A stretch of 64,000 nt of DNA from Tragulus kanchil (GCA_022376925.1 JAIOJX010000025.1:138715301-138779300), one strand, 5' to 3'. Positions 25,801 through 35,942 are shown, counted from the first letter of the stretch. Numbers and translations: made by a program. The notes: generated from the letters alone by a model not told the origin.

Positions 25801-25890
25801 CTGATATGGGCCAAACTGAGAGCAAGTGTATTGAACACATGGATTTCCTTGAAGCAGGCTGACAAGAAAATCAGAGAGGCCAATTTATAA
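13628..25890 (+). CDS. PAICS: PAICS, 3' part of gene (7 exons): bifunctional SAICAR synthetase / AIR carboxylase
   Basis: PAICS is a cytosolic enzyme of de novo purine synthesis: the C-terminal half carboxylates AIR to CAIR and the N-terminal half joins CAIR to aspartate, giving SAICAR. Visible exons are 13628-13806, 15051-15230, 16396-16509, 22544-22627, 23524-23704, 24872-25030 and 25724-25890. All have AG/GT borders, compatible phases and an open frame to TAA at 25888-25890. They encode about 354 residues; the vertebrate protein is about 425, so some 71 N-terminal residues (exons 1-2) lie upstream. The SAICAR synthetase signature LVDMKIEFG spans exons 4/5, and the carboxylase motifs [14 protein letters not shown] and [13 protein letters not shown] are in exons 7-8. 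Extra copies of exons 4, 6 (partial) and 9 lie inside the tandem duplications and are listed separately. SRP72 follows on the same strand, as in other mammals. Identification is secure. Confidence 0.96.
14692..14975 (+). mobile_element. Family A SINE with target-site duplication
   Basis: Head gggcttccctggtggtccag; body matches the family; target-site duplication aaaggactt on both sides. Repeated at 15760-16043 by the tandem duplication. Confidence 0.8.
15051..15230 (+). CDS. PAICS: PAICS exon 4 (first copy)
   Basis: A 180-base, phase-0 exon (60 codons) from [14 protein letters not shown] to CTLVDMK, with acceptor tttttctcag and donor gtacaa. It carries part of the SAICAR synthetase active-site half, including the start of the LVDMKIEFG signature completed by the next exon. 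An identical copy lies at 16119-16298 inside the same tandem duplication; only one is expected in a real transcript. Confidence 0.93.
16119..16298 (+). CDS. PAICS: PAICS exon 4, second copy (probable assembly duplicate)
   Basis: This copy matches 15051-15230 with splice sites intact and lies 1068 bases downstream. Splicing both copies would insert 60 extra residues in frame into the synthetase domain, which is not known for PAICS. This copy is continuous with exon 5 (16396), so it is the better one to keep in a gene model. Confidence 0.85.
16396..16509 (+). CDS. PAICS: PAICS exon 5
   Basis: A 114-base exon (38 codons), [12 protein letters not shown] to RSQQKDKQ, with acceptor tttctag and donor gtaggt. 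It finishes the synthetase signature begun in exon 4. A degraded trace of its last ~30 bases precedes the next duplicate block at about 17557-17586. Confidence 0.95.
16605..16785 (+). mobile_element. Bov-tA-type SINE (first copy)
   Basis: tRNA-like head (ggctcagacagtaaagaatc, then ggttcgatccctgggttggg) joined to a Bov-A body (ccactccagtatcttgcctg, ggacacaactgagtgacttt). Specific to ruminants. Repeated at about 17683-17863. Confidence 0.85.
16875..17035 (-). mobile_element. MIR-like SINE, antisense
   Basis: Sequence resembling a MIR: gcaagtattatccttgtttg, gaaaactaaggctcc, and agtcagtgatagagc. Repeated at about 17955-18115. Confidence 0.5.
17049..17556 (+). pseudogene. RPL17: RPL17 processed pseudogene, first copy (3' end cut)
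   Basis: Intronless sequence collinear with ribosomal protein L17 (uL22) mRNA, from near its start (the codons for [13 protein letters not shown]) to the end of the EEEVA..KKK region. The frame is broken by indels and stops, for example after the segment matching FKNTRETAQAIK and near 17350. It lies in the PAICS intron after exon 5, sense to the gene. The 3' end is lost at the duplication junction. Confidence 0.85.
17557..17586 (+). pseudogene. Corrupted ghost of the PAICS exon 5 end at a duplication junction
   Basis: The bases just before the second copy of the intron-5 block resemble an error-filled version of the end of exon 5: ggagacgatagagacgaagc here against ggagatcgaagccagcagaa in the real exon. 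The intron donor gtaggtaatg then follows in both. It looks like uncorrected long-read sequence at a contig end rather than a functional exon. Confidence 0.6.
18129..18700 (+). pseudogene. RPL17: RPL17 processed pseudogene, second copy (complete 3' end)
   Basis: Near-identical to 17049-17556 but continues through the C-terminal codons (KLMAWE), TAA at 18658-18660, a short 3' UTR with AATAAA near 18685 and an A-rich end. Frame damage is the same as in the first copy, so the two are one insertion seen twice. Confidence 0.85.
18840..20730 (+). mobile_element. BovB (RTE) LINE, sense, 5'-truncated
   Basis: + strand decayed BovB ORF: RT-domain fragments around 18890-20060 and the C-terminal part at 20377-20715 ([40 protein letters not shown]), ending with actgagtaactgaatggaac. 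Several stops and frameshifts. In PAICS intron 5; its last ~310 bases recur at 21502-21815. Confidence 0.85.
20812..21071 (-). mobile_element. Family A SINE, antisense, with target-site duplication
   Basis: Begins with poly-T at 20808 and ends ccaccagggaaacccc. Flanked by aaagcagtt at 20788 and 21075. Repeated at 21895-22154. Confidence 0.8.
21462..21501 (+). pseudogene. Truncated first copy of PAICS exon 6
   Basis: The acceptor and the first ~40 bases of exon 6 (SYRDLEEV) are present. The sequence then gains extra C bases (aaccccctgaag against aactcctgaag in the intact exon) and runs directly into the BovB sequence that starts the second duplicate copy. There is no donor. It is the cut end of the first copy of the 20418-22583 duplication. 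Confidence 0.8.
22544..22627 (+). CDS. PAICS: PAICS exon 6
   Basis: An 84-base exon (28 codons), [14 protein letters not shown] to WVAERVE, linking the synthetase and carboxylase domains. Acceptor ttttctag, donor gtaaac. This is the complete copy; a broken partial copy lies at 21462-21501. Confidence 0.95.
22628..23523. other. PAICS intron 6, nothing recognised
   Basis: Single copy. A GC-richer patch at 22760-22930 gives short open frames on both strands but no known motif. Confidence 0.5.
23524..23704 (+). CDS. PAICS: PAICS exon 7
   Basis: A 181-base exon opening the AIR carboxylase domain: LLLKPEGQ, then the GSVSDL nucleotide-binding loop and SAHKGPDE, ending IKAEYE plus one base. Acceptor cttttccag, donor gtaaat. 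Single copy. Confidence 0.95.
23705..24871. other. PAICS intron 7, nothing firmly recognised
   Basis: Single copy; contains diverged sequence that may be old repeat but cannot be named. Confidence 0.5.
24872..25030 (+). CDS. PAICS: PAICS exon 8
   Basis: A 159-base exon with the most conserved carboxylase segment: [29 protein letters not shown] and [10 protein letters not shown], ending SSLRLPG plus one base. Acceptor tttccctag, donor gtaaga. Single copy. Confidence 0.95.
25050..25360. mobile_element. Ancient LINE remnant in PAICS intron 8
   Basis: Resembles old L1 tails (cctgttacccagcttcaaaa, agatctgagacatgatggca). Diverged; single copy. Confidence 0.4.
25724..25890 (+). CDS. PAICS: PAICS exon 9 (terminal; first copy)
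   Basis: A terminal exon coding [15 protein letters not shown] to [11 protein letters not shown] and TAA at 25888-25890, closing the carboxylase domain. Candidate AATAAA signals follow at 25951, 25990 and 26007. A full second copy with its 3' UTR lies 1253 bases downstream. Confidence 0.94.
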
Positions 25891-25950
25891 GAAAGAACAT
25901 TGCTGCATTTTTTTAGGAGGAAAACTAAATTTCTCATTCAACTGCAGAAA

Positions 25951-26012
25951 AATAAAATCAAGATGAAAAGATTTCAAGTCAGTCAGAAAAATAAAATTTG
26001 TAAGTGAATAAA
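25951..26012 (+). terminator. PAICS: PAICS 3' UTR polyadenylation signals
   Basis: Three AATAAA hexamers (25951-25956, 25990-25995, 26007-26012) lie 60-120 bases after the stop codon. Which one is used cannot be told from sequence. The same set recurs at 27204-27265 in the duplicate. Confidence 0.55.
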
Positions 26013-26299
26013 TGCTTCTCTTAGATTCATGGTATAACTAGTGAAATTACTATACATTCAAAATTAATCTCTTACTCACATGATCATTGTTAGGTAGGCA
26101 GTATAGTTATATTTCTTAAATGCTAGAAGTGTCCTGTTACATGTAGAGCTCTAAACTTAGAACTTTCTACATCTCAGCCCTTAAGTTTTAGAAACATAAA
26201 ATGGTTGTATCTTAGCAAGGGTGGTTAAGAGCAGTATAGTCCTCTTTCATGTTATGATCTTTAAAAAAATTCTAAGGGCATGGCCTTTTGTTATTATTA

Positions 26300-26525
26300 T
26301 TATTGATTTTTTGTTTATTTTCATCAATCTTTATTCCTTGGCCTGTGTGGGCCTCCCACTGCAGAGCACTGGCTCTGGGCGTGTGCACTCCAGAGTGCTC
26401 GCTTGTAATTGGACACACCGGTCCAGCCGCTCTGCAGCATGTGGGATCCTCCCAGGCCAGGGATTGAACTGGTGCCCCTTGCATTGCAAGGCTGACTCTT
26501 TACCCACTGGGCCACCAGGGAAGCC
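26300..26525 (-). mobile_element. Family A SINE, antisense, with target-site duplication
   Basis: Family A body and head; flanked by gggcatggc at 26277 and 26527. Its duplicate at 27553-27778 differs at about ten positions concentrated in the SINE itself (see findings). Confidence 0.8.
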
Positions 26526-26976
26526 TGGGCATGGCTTTTTATTTGTAGTCACTACGTCAGAAAATGATGTTGTATTTAGCTATCGCTAGAAGTGATGTTT
26601 GGGTTTGATACCACCTTTTTAAGAAATGCTGAGATGGATGCTAGGGGTAAGAAAGACATGAATAAACAATATGAAGGGGCACTGAGGATGCCTCAGAGAC
26701 TTCTGAGAACTTCTCTTAGGTGTCAGGGTGCTTTTCCATGGGAAAAAAGCAGTCACCTTTGCCACTGCAAATGAAAGATTTAGTAAATCTTACTTGGCTC
26801 TGAAGTCATAAAATTTTCATTCTAATATGTATTGTAGTTAGACAAACAATCCCCAGCCTACCATCATTTTCAGGGATCAGAATCTCCCTAGTAAATTTTT
26901 TAGGTTACCAAGGGAGAAGGGTGGTATTTTTGTGATTAATTTACAGCTCAATTTTCCATCTCTTCTGAACCAATAG

Positions 26977-27143
26977 GTCTTGGCTGTTCGACCATACTTT
27001 CTCCAGAAGGATCAGCTCAGTTTGCTGCTCAAATATTTGGATTAAACAACCATCTGATATGGGCCAAACTGAGAGCAAGTGTATTGAACACATGGATTTC
27101 CTTGAAGCAGGCTGACAAGAAAATCAGAGAGGCCAATTTATAA
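26977..27143 (+). CDS. PAICS: PAICS exon 9, second copy (probable assembly duplicate)
   Basis: This repeats the terminal exon with acceptor, stop (27141-27143) and AATAAA signals (27204, 27243, 27260). If real it would be an alternative last exon giving the same protein end; more likely it is a duplicated contig overlap. Confidence 0.8.
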
Positions 27144-28258
27144 GAAAGAACATTGCTGCATTTTTTTAGGAGGAAAACTAAATTTCTCATTCAACTGCAG
27201 AAAAATAAAATCAAGATGAAAAGATTTCAAGTCAGTCAGAAAAATAAAATTTGTAAGTGAATAAATGCTTCTCTTAGATTCATGGTATAACTAGTGAAAT
27301 TACTATACATTCAAAATTAATCTCTTACTCACATGATCATTGTTAGGTAGGCAGTATAGTTATATTTCTTAAATGCTAGAAGTGTCCTGTTACATGTAGA
27401 GCTCTAAACTTAGAACTTTCTACATCTCAGCCCTTAAGTTTTAGAAACATAAAATGGTTGTATCTTAGCAAGGGTGGTTAAGAGCAGTATAGTCCTCTTT
27501 CATGTTATGATCTTTAAAAAAATTCTAAGGGCATGGCCTTTTGTTATTATTATTATTGATTTTTTGTTTATTTTCATCAATCTTTATTCCTTGGCCTGTG
27601 TGGGCCTCCCACTGCAGAGCACTGGCTCTGGGCGTGTGCACTCCAGAGTGCTGACTTGTAATTGGACACACTGGTCCAGCCACTCCACAGTATGTGGGAT
27701 CCTCCCAGGCCAGGGATTGAACTGATGCCCTTGCATTACAAGGCTGACTCTTTACCCACTGGGCCACCAGGGAAGCCTGGGCATGGCTTTTTATTTGTAG
27801 TCACTACGTCAGAAAATGATGTTGTATTTAGCTATCGCTAGAAGTGATGTTTGGGTTTGATACCACCTTTTTAAGAAATGCTGAGATGGATGCTAGGGGT
27901 AAGAAAGACATGAATAAACAATATGAAGGGGCACTGAGGATGCCTCAGAGACTTCTGAGAACTTCTCTTAGGTGTCAGGGTGCTTTTCCATGGGAAAAAA
28001 GCAGTCACCTTTGCCACTGCAAATGAAAGATTTAGTAAATCTTACTTGGCTCTGAAGTCATAAAATTTTTTTCATTCTAATATGTATTGTAGTTAGACAA
28101 ACAATCCCCAGCCTACCATCATTTTCAGGGATCAGAATCTCCCAGATAATGACCATAACTAGTTTCTTTCTTGTAATACTATTAAGCCTGGGGGGTGCAG
28201 TAGACCCAGCAATATATACCTCTAAAGGAGCAGTTGCTCATCAAGAGTCTATAAGCCG

Positions 28259-28552
28259 GGCTTCCCTGGTGGTCCAGTGGGTAAGAATACCGTCTTGCAG
28301 TGCAAGGGGCACCGGTTTGATCCCTGGCCTGGGAAGATCCCGTATGCCGCAGAGTGGCTGGACCGATCTGTCCAACTACAGAGCCGGAGCTCTGGAGCGC
28401 ATGTGCCTGGAGCCAGCGCTCTGCGACAACAGAGGCCACCGCAATGGGAGGTCCACATGGGCCGGAGAACAAAGATGGATGAAACTAGACAAATGAAAGA
28501 CCACTGGAAGTGGCCCGCCCACCCCCGCCAAAATAAATAAATAAATGTAATA
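28259..28552 (+). mobile_element. Family A SINE, full length, with target-site duplication
   Basis: Head at 28259, tail gcccgcccacccccgcc then AAATAAATA; flanked by agagtctataagcc at 28244 and 28555. Lies between PAICS and SRP72, outside any tandem duplication. Confidence 0.85.
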
Positions 28553-28901
28553 AAGAGAGTCTATAAGCCATATTTGAAAGTCAGTGTTATATTATGCAGC
28601 CTTGAAGATTTTATAGGTCATTAAGCTTTTATCCAGTGTCCACGCAGCCCTTAAGCGTTACATGTAAAATTTTTATGTACTCACTTCTATGAAGAGGGCA
28701 ATCAGTTTTTACCAATCAGTACCCTCTGTGCACCCTGCACCAAATGTTGAGTCTCTGCTAAAGTTGAAATCTTGAAAACTTGTCACTGGCCTACACTGTG
28801 TATACTTTACCTTCCTCCCAACTGTTAACACGCTAGCATCTTATCACTTCTTTAACATGATCTCTGTAGGATATAATTGCCTAATTATTCCTTTTCTTGT
28901 G

Positions 28902-31040
28902 CTAGACACCAAGTTGTTGCACCTTAATGTTGATTATTCCTTATATATTACTTTTTTTTTTTAAACATTTATTTTTGGGGGGGTGGGGAGGGAGGGGGAT
29001 GGGCGGGCCACTTCTATTGGTCTTTCATTTCTCTATTTTCATCCGTCTTTGTTCTTTAGCTCTTGTGGGCCTCTCGTCGCAGTGGCCTCTGTCGTCGCAG
29101 AGCGCCAGCTCTGGACACATGCGCTCCAGAGCTCTGGCTCGGTAATTGGACACATCAGTCCAGCCGCTCCGCGGCAAGTAGGATCTTCCCAGGCCAGGGA
29201 TCGAACCGGCGCCCCTTGCACTGCAAGGTGGTATCCTTACCCACTGGACCACCAGGGAAGCCCTATATTACTCTTTATAAATATTGATGTTTCCTACTAT
29301 TCAGTCCATTGTTTACAAATGGTGCTGGGATAATCTCAATTCTTTATAGTGAATGTCTGTAGACTTGTCTTTTCAGCTCTCTATTTCCCTCTGAATCCTC
29401 TAAACTTAACTCATCTTCCAAGCCTATAACTGGCTACACTCACTGCCCCAAATCAGAAACTTAGTTTTATCCTTGATGTTCTCTGACCTTTCTAACTCAC
29501 CAAGTCTTAAAGTTACTGTTTACCCATCCTCTGTACAGAAGCCTTAAGTAAGGGTCAAATTCTCCATTAGCCTGGTCTGGAAGATCTTCATTTTCAGCCT
29601 ATTCTTTCTGAAGTTGATTGTCCAAGGATTTAGAACTCTAAAATAAGTTTCTTTTGCAACATAGATTCCTTTGAAAATAAAAATGCTGCTAACTCTCTCC
29701 CTAGAAAATTGCACACAAAATTTACCAATGGTGTGTTCCATCGGTTCTTGGGTTCCCTTTAATCCTGTCCACAGTCTGCAGGTTAACTGCTGATGTAACT
29801 CATGAAGGGAACTTGCTTTCTTCATGTTTTTTAGACTGTCACATATCAGTACCTTTCTCTAGTTCTTAGAATGTCCTCATTTGTCATTAAAATCTCCTTG
29901 TTAGTTACTAGGACTTCATCTTCACTGTTCTGAAATCCTAGTAGCTACAGGACTGACCAAGTATATTCCTTATTACTTCTTTTTAAACATGTTATTCTTT
30001 GGGGTTTTTTTTTTTGGCTAGACACCAAGTTGTTGCACCTTAATGTTGATTATTCCTTATATATTACTTTTTTTTAAACATTTATTTTTGGGGGGGTGGG
30101 GAGGGAGGGGGATGGGCGGGCCACTTCTATTGGTCTTTCATTTCTCTATTTTCATCCGTCTTTGTTCTTTAGCTCTTGTGGGCCTCTCGTCGCAGTGGCC
30201 TCTGTCGTCGCAGAGCGCCAGCTCTGGACACATGCGCTCCAGAGCTCTGGCTCGGTAATTGGACACATCAGTCCAGCCGCTCCGCGGCAAGTAGGATCTT
30301 CCCAGGCCAGGGATCGAACCGGCGCCCCTTGCACTGCAAGGTGGTATCCTTACCCACTGGACCACCAGGGAAGCCCTATATTACTCTTTATAAATATTGA
30401 TGTTTCCTACTATTCAGTCCATTGTTTACAAATGGTGCTGGGATAATCTCAATTCTTTATAGTGAATGTCTGTAGACTTGTCTTTTCAGCTCTCTATTTC
30501 CCTCTGAATCCTCTAAACTTAACTCATCTTCCAAGCCTATAACTGGCTACACTCACTGCCCCAAATCAGAAACTTAGTTTTATCCTTGATGTTCTCTGAC
30601 CTTTCTAACTCACCAAGTCTTAAAGTTACTGTTTACCCATCCTCTGTACAGAAGCCTTAAGTAAGGGTCAAATTCTCCATTAGCCTGGTCTGGAAGATCT
30701 TCATTTTCAGCCTATTCTTTCTGAAGTTGATTGTCCAAGGATTTAGAACTCTAAAATAAGTTTCTTTTGCAACATAGATTCCTTTGAAAATAAAAATGCT
30801 GCTAACTCTCTCCCTAGAAAATTGCACACAAAATTTACCAATGGTGTGTTCCATCGGTTCTTGGGTTCCCTTTAATCCTGTCCACAGTCTGCAGGTTAAC
30901 TGCTGATGTAACTCATGAAGGGAACTTGCTTTCTTCATGTTTTTTAGACTGTCACATATCAGTACCTTTCTCTAGTTCTTAGAATGTCCTCATTTGTCAT
31001 TAAAATCTCCTTGTTAGTTACTAGGACTTCATCTTCACTG
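28902..31040. repeat. Tandem duplication D10 (28902-29926 / 30017-31040)
   Basis: Offset about 1113. About 90 degraded bases (29927-30016) lie between the copies and faintly resemble the true continuation after 31040. Confidence 0.94.
28950..29264 (-). mobile_element. Family A SINE, antisense, with G-rich tail
   Basis: Starts with poly-T and a G-rich tail (runs of 7, 4, 3 and 5 G around 28978-29000), then the full body and head. Flanked by tatattact at 28943 and 29264. Repeated at 30063-30377. Confidence 0.85.
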
Positions 31041-33150
31041 TCTCCATGAAACCTTCCCTAATAAACCTTTGTCTAGCTACAGTGACTACAAGTACTTTCT
31101 CTGTTGGATTGTAAGCTCCCAAAGAGGAGAAAATAGTTTCACAATTTATTTGCCTTATGCTTTGATGTGCTATGTCTAGCTGTCTGCTAGAAATGGGGAA
31201 ATTGTAAAAATCATGTCCTGCTTAATTTCCTATCTTAAGTTAGATCACAAGAATAATTAAAAGGATTTTAACATTTTTGAATTTGGGATTCTTCAGGTCT
31301 CTGACCTGCTCTTGGCTGCTATTTTAGCTCTTCTCTCCCCACCTAACAAAAACTTCACCTATTTCTGCACAGTACATAAAAATGTCAAACATTGAGACTG
31401 GTGAGTAGGACTGATTGTTATTAATGGTCATGATCATTTTCACTTAATTTCTTAATAGAGTACATATATCCTCAGTAATATAGTTCATCAATGCTAGAGT
31501 AAATACTTGTTTGCAAGTATTTTAACTATGTTCTAAAAAGTAACTTAACTTTGTGTTTTTGTAGTTACAAAGAGGAAGAAAAATTGTGTCCAAATAACAC
31601 AGTACTTTATATCATAAAACCACACTTAGAAATGCTGTTGCTTTAATAACTTCTGAAATTTAAATAATGCAGACAAATAAAGATAAGCTCTTGTGCGAAG
31701 CTTTATTCACTCATCCATGTGTGAAATACGTTTTACCTGATTTTACTCTAGGTCCTAGGAAAGTGACACTGAGCAGAGAAGGTCCTAAGCCTCACAAAAT
31801 TTACATTTTATTTGGGATAACCATACCAGATAATGCAAATAGACTCAAGGAAGTACAAGTGCACACGAAGAATAACCAAGGTGAGAGGACAGTGACCAGG
31901 TATGAGGAAGGTTTTTGAAGAGAGTAGTAGGGCATGATGTCAAAAGCAAGCCACGCAAAGATATGGGGAAATAGTTTCCCAGACCAAGGGAACAGAAAAT
32001 AAAACAGCTTTGCCTTTCCGAGGACCTGCAAACACACTCATAACTGCTGAAGCTCAAGGTGAGAGATGCTCCCATTTGTTCTTTTTTAAAATCATCTTTT
32101 GTTCAGTTCCTTTCTAAGGACTTCATCTTCACTGTCTCCATGAAACCTTCCCTAATAAACCTTTGTCTAGCTACAGTGACTACAAGTACTTTCTCTGTTG
32201 GATTGTAAGCTCCCAAAGAGGAGAAAATAGTTTCACAATTTATTTGCCTTATGCTTTGATGTGCTATGTCTAGCTGTCTGCTAGAAATGGGGAAATTGTA
32301 AAAATCATGTCCTGCTTAATTTCCTATCTTAAGTTAGATCACAAGAATAATTAAAAGGATTTTAACATTTTTGAATTTGGGATTCTTCAGGTCTCTGACC
32401 TGCTCTTGGCTGCTATTTTAGCTCTTCTCTCCCCACCTAACAAAAACTTCACCTATTTCTGCACAGTACATAAAAATGTCAAACATTGAGACTGGTGAGT
32501 AGGACTGATTGTTATTAATGGTCATGATCATTTTCACTTAATTTCTTAATAGAGTACATATATCCTCAGTAATATAGTTCATCAATGCTAGAGTAAATAC
32601 TTGTTTGCAAGTATTTTAACTATGTTCTAAAAAGTAACTTAACTTTGTGTTTTTGTAGTTACAAAGAGGAAGAAAAATTGTGTCCAAATAACACAGTACT
32701 TTATATCATAAAACCACACTTAGAAATGCTGTTGCTTTAATAACTTCTGAAATTTAAATAATGCAGACAAATAAAGATAAGCTCTTGTGCGAAGCTTTAT
32801 TCACTCATCCATGTGTGAAATACGTTTTACCTGATTTTACTCTAGGTCCTAGGAAAGTGACACTGAGCAGAGAAGGTCCTAAGCCTCACAAAATTTACAT
32901 TTTATTTGGGATAACCATACCAGATAATGCAAATAGACTCAAGGAAGTACAAGTGCACACGAAGAATAACCAAGGTGAGAGGACAGTGACCAGGTATGAG
33001 GAAGGTTTTTGAAGAGAGTAGTAGGGCATGATGTCAAAAGCAAGCCACGCAAAGATATGGGGAAATAGTTTCCCAGACCAAGGGAACAGAAAATAAAACA
33101 GCTTTGCCTTTCCGAGGACCTGCAAACACACTCATAACTGCTGAAGCTCT
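31022..33150. repeat. Tandem duplication D11 (31022-32060 / 32117-33150)
   Basis: Offset 1094, intergenic; about 55 unmatched bases at the join. Confidence 0.94.
31040..31180 (+). mobile_element. L2-like LINE 3' remnant
   Basis: ccatgaaaccttccctaata and gttggattgtaagctcccaa resemble the L2 3' end. Neighbouring 29380-29920 and 31740-33300 may be further L2-type remnants but are too diverged to name firmly. Repeated at about 32134-32275. Confidence 0.45.
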
Positions 33151-33334
33151 GTGAGCAAGGGAAGGGTAAGAGTGGGAGGAAATGCTGATGTAAGCAAAGA
33201 CTAGATCATGTAGGGGCTATGGACCACCCTGAAGTGTAACAGGAAAAATTACTGGTAGGTTTGAGCAGAGGCTGACATGTATTCAACAGGTTTCAAAGCA
33301 TTCTCTGCTATTGTGTGGACTAGAGGAGACTGGT

Positions 33335-33500
33335 TAAGAAGTTATCCTATCCAGCTCAGAAGATGTGACCTTCAACAAGTTATTTAAATTTTTCTGCCTC
33401 CGTTTCCTCGTGTGTAAAGTCGGACTAATACTGCCTACCTCAAGGTGATTGTGAGAATTAAATGACTCAATGCATGTGAAGCACCTCCTGGCATATGAAT
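33335..33500 (+). mobile_element. MIR SINE
   Basis: gtgaccttcaacaagttatt, gcctccgtttcctcgtgtgt, gtgagaattaaatgactcaa match the MIR core. Repeated at about 34402-34567. Confidence 0.65.
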
Positions 33501-34046
33501 GCATTATGTAAAAATTCCATTTGACTGATTGTAGAGGATAGAATGAATGGAATTGAGTCCATGAAAATTACCTTGAATTTGATATCCTTTCAGCAGATTT
33601 AATTCTAAAAACAGGATAAAAGAAGAGAGTCAACATGAGGTGACTTAAATAAAACATGACATGCTATGGCACATTAACAATTTCTTCCTGCCATCTTCAG
33701 CCCAGCCATCCTTGGGAAGTCAATGGAAAGTTACTTTTACTGGTACCTTTTGAATTTAACTTCTCACAGCCTATTTGGGGTAGGGCTGTTAACCTAGCAT
33801 TGCAGTATGCTGAAGACAGCAGGTAGCCATGAGCTGGACATTGTTTCTGTTCACAAGGAACTCAGCAGATCAGGGAAGAAATAAGCAAAAATTCAGTTAA
33901 AAAGCTGAGTATCAACTATCTGCCAGGATGCATGTAAAATCCTAGGGATGCTACAGGGGGCAAGGCAAATACAGTCCATCTGGAGAGAGGCCTTGAAAAA
34001 TGAGCAGTGCTCAGAAGTACAGAACTTCATTAGAAAGCATGTAATG

Positions 34047-34226
34047 GGGACTTCCCTGGTAGCTTAGTGGAAAAGAGTTCTCCTGCCAATGCAGGAGACA
34101 ACAGGTTTGATTCCTGATCCAGGAAGGGCCCACGTGCTGTGGAGTAGCTAAGCCCATGAGTCACAACTTTTGTGCCTGTACTCTAGAGCCTCAGAGCCGG
34201 CGATTATTGAGCCCATGGGCTGCAAC
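34047..34226 (+). mobile_element. CHR-type SINE, sense; truncated first of three appearances
   Basis: Head ggggacttccctggtagctt with B box caggtttgattcctg; cut at the duplication junction. The complete element is at about 35113-35525, and a further copy at 36227-36640. Confidence 0.75.
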
Positions 34227-35112
34227 AATTGAAGAGGTGGGGAGGAAATGCTGATGTAAGCAAAGACTAGATCATGTAGGGGCTATGGACCACCCTGAAG
34301 TGTAACAGGAAAAATTACTGGTAGGTTTGAGCAGAGGCTGACATGTATTCAACAGGTTTCAAAGCATTCTCTGCTATTGTGTGGACTAGAGGAGACTGGT
34401 TAAGAAGTTATCCTATCCAGCTCAGAAGATGTGACCTTCAACAAGTTATTTAAATTTTTCTGCCTCCGTTTCCTCGTGTGTAAAGTCGGACTAATACTGC
34501 CTACCTCAAGGTGATTGTGAGAATTAAATGACTCAATGCATGTGAAGCACCTCCTGGCATATGAATGCATTATGTAAAAATTCCATTTGACTGATTGTAG
34601 AGGATAGAATGAATGGAATTGAGTCCATGAAAATTACCTTGAATTTGATATCCTTTCAGCAGATTTAATTCTAAAAACAGGATAAAGAAGAGAGTCAACA
34701 TGAGGTGACTTAAATAAAACATGACATGCTATGGCACATTAACAATTTCTTCCTGCCATCTTCAGCCCAGCCATCCTTGGGAAGTCAATGGAAAGTTACT
34801 TTTACTGGTACCTTTTGAATTTAACTTCTCACAGCCTATTTGGGGTAGGGCTGTTAACCTAGCATTGCAGTATGCTGAAGACAGCAGGTAGCCATGAGCT
34901 GGACATTGTTTCTGTTCACAAGGAACTCAGCAGATCAGGGAAGAAATAAGCAAAAATTCAGTTAAAAAGCTGAGTATCAACTATCTGCCAGGATGCATGT
35001 AAAATCCTAGGGATGCTACAGGGGGCAAGGCAAATACAGTCCATCTGGAGAGAGGCCTTGAAAAATGAGCAGTGCTCAGAAGTACAGAACTTCATTAGAA
35101 AGCATGTAATGG

Positions 35113-35525
35113 GGACTTCCCTGGTAGCTTAGTGGAAAAGAGTTCTCCTGCCAATGCAGGAGACAACAGGTTTGATTCCTGATCCAGGAAGGGCCCACGT
35201 GCTGTGGAGTAGCTAAGCCCATGAGTCACAACTTTTGTGCCTGTACTCTAGAGCCTCAGAGCCGGCGATTATTGAGCCCATGGGCTGCAACAATTGAAGC
35301 CCAGGTGCCCTAGAGCCCAAGTTCCACAACAACAGAAGTCACCGCAACAAGAAGCCTGCTCATCTCAACCAGAGAGTGGTGAGTTCCACAAGAGAAGTCA
35401 CCGCAACAAGAAGCCTGCTCATCTCAACCAGAGAGCAGCCCCCACTCCCTGCAACTAGAGGAGTCTGCAGCAGTAAGTGAAAACCCAGAATAGCCAAAAA
35501 GAACTAACTAACTAAATAAAATTTT
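35113..35525 (+). mobile_element. CHR-type SINE, sense, complete, with internal ~55-base repeat
   Basis: A full CHR-type element ending in taactaactaaataaaat. A block containing agaagtcaccgcaacaagaa occurs twice in tandem inside it (about 35332 and 35393), making it longer than usual. The same structure is in the duplicate at 36227-36640. Confidence 0.75.
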
Positions 35526-35774
35526 TTTAAAGTCTACTAAGTGAACTAAGGATTTAAAATAAGAAAAAAAGAAAGTGTGTAATGAGGAACCGTGCAAAGA
35601 GGTAACTTTTCACGTGGAACCAGATACAGAAATATTGAAGGATGAAAACGAATTAGCTAGACGGCTGGGAAAGAGGGGGCAGGGAAGTGACGGGAACTAG
35701 TAGGACTGGGACAAGAAATGAGTCTGCAGAGTAGGCGTTCAATAAAATGTCCTTCTCATAAAGAGAACTAAACA

Positions 35775-35942
35775 GGGACTTCCCTGGTGGTTCAGTAGCT
35801 AAGACTCCTTGCTCGCAATGCAGGGGCCTGGGTTAGATACTGGTCAGGGAACTAGGTCCCACACACCACACTAAAAGATCCCGCAGGTCACAACTAAGAC
35901 CTGCCACAGTCGAATGAATAAACAAAAATTTAAAAAAAAAAA
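35775..35942 (+). mobile_element. Short CHR-type SINE, sense
   Basis: Head gggacttccctggtggttca, B-box-like cctgggttagatactgg, and an A-rich tail. Repeated at 36889-37056. Confidence 0.7.

Larger units (their letters stand above)
25652..28145. repeat. Tandem duplication D9 (25652-26903 / 26905-28145), includes PAICS last exon
   Basis: Offset 1253, the longest unit. Exon and UTR are identical, but the internal SINE differs at about ten sites. Confidence 0.95.
33172..35298. repeat. Tandem duplication D12 (33172-34226 / 34238-35298)
   Basis: Offset about 1067; MIR and the first part of a CHR-type SINE. Overlaps D13, so 34012-34226 occurs three times. Confidence 0.95.

Noticed and set aside
31667..31918. 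83-codon + strand open frame as a gene (repeated at 32761)
   Set aside because: The identical repeat is due to D11, and the sequence looks like old repeat remnant; no family match.
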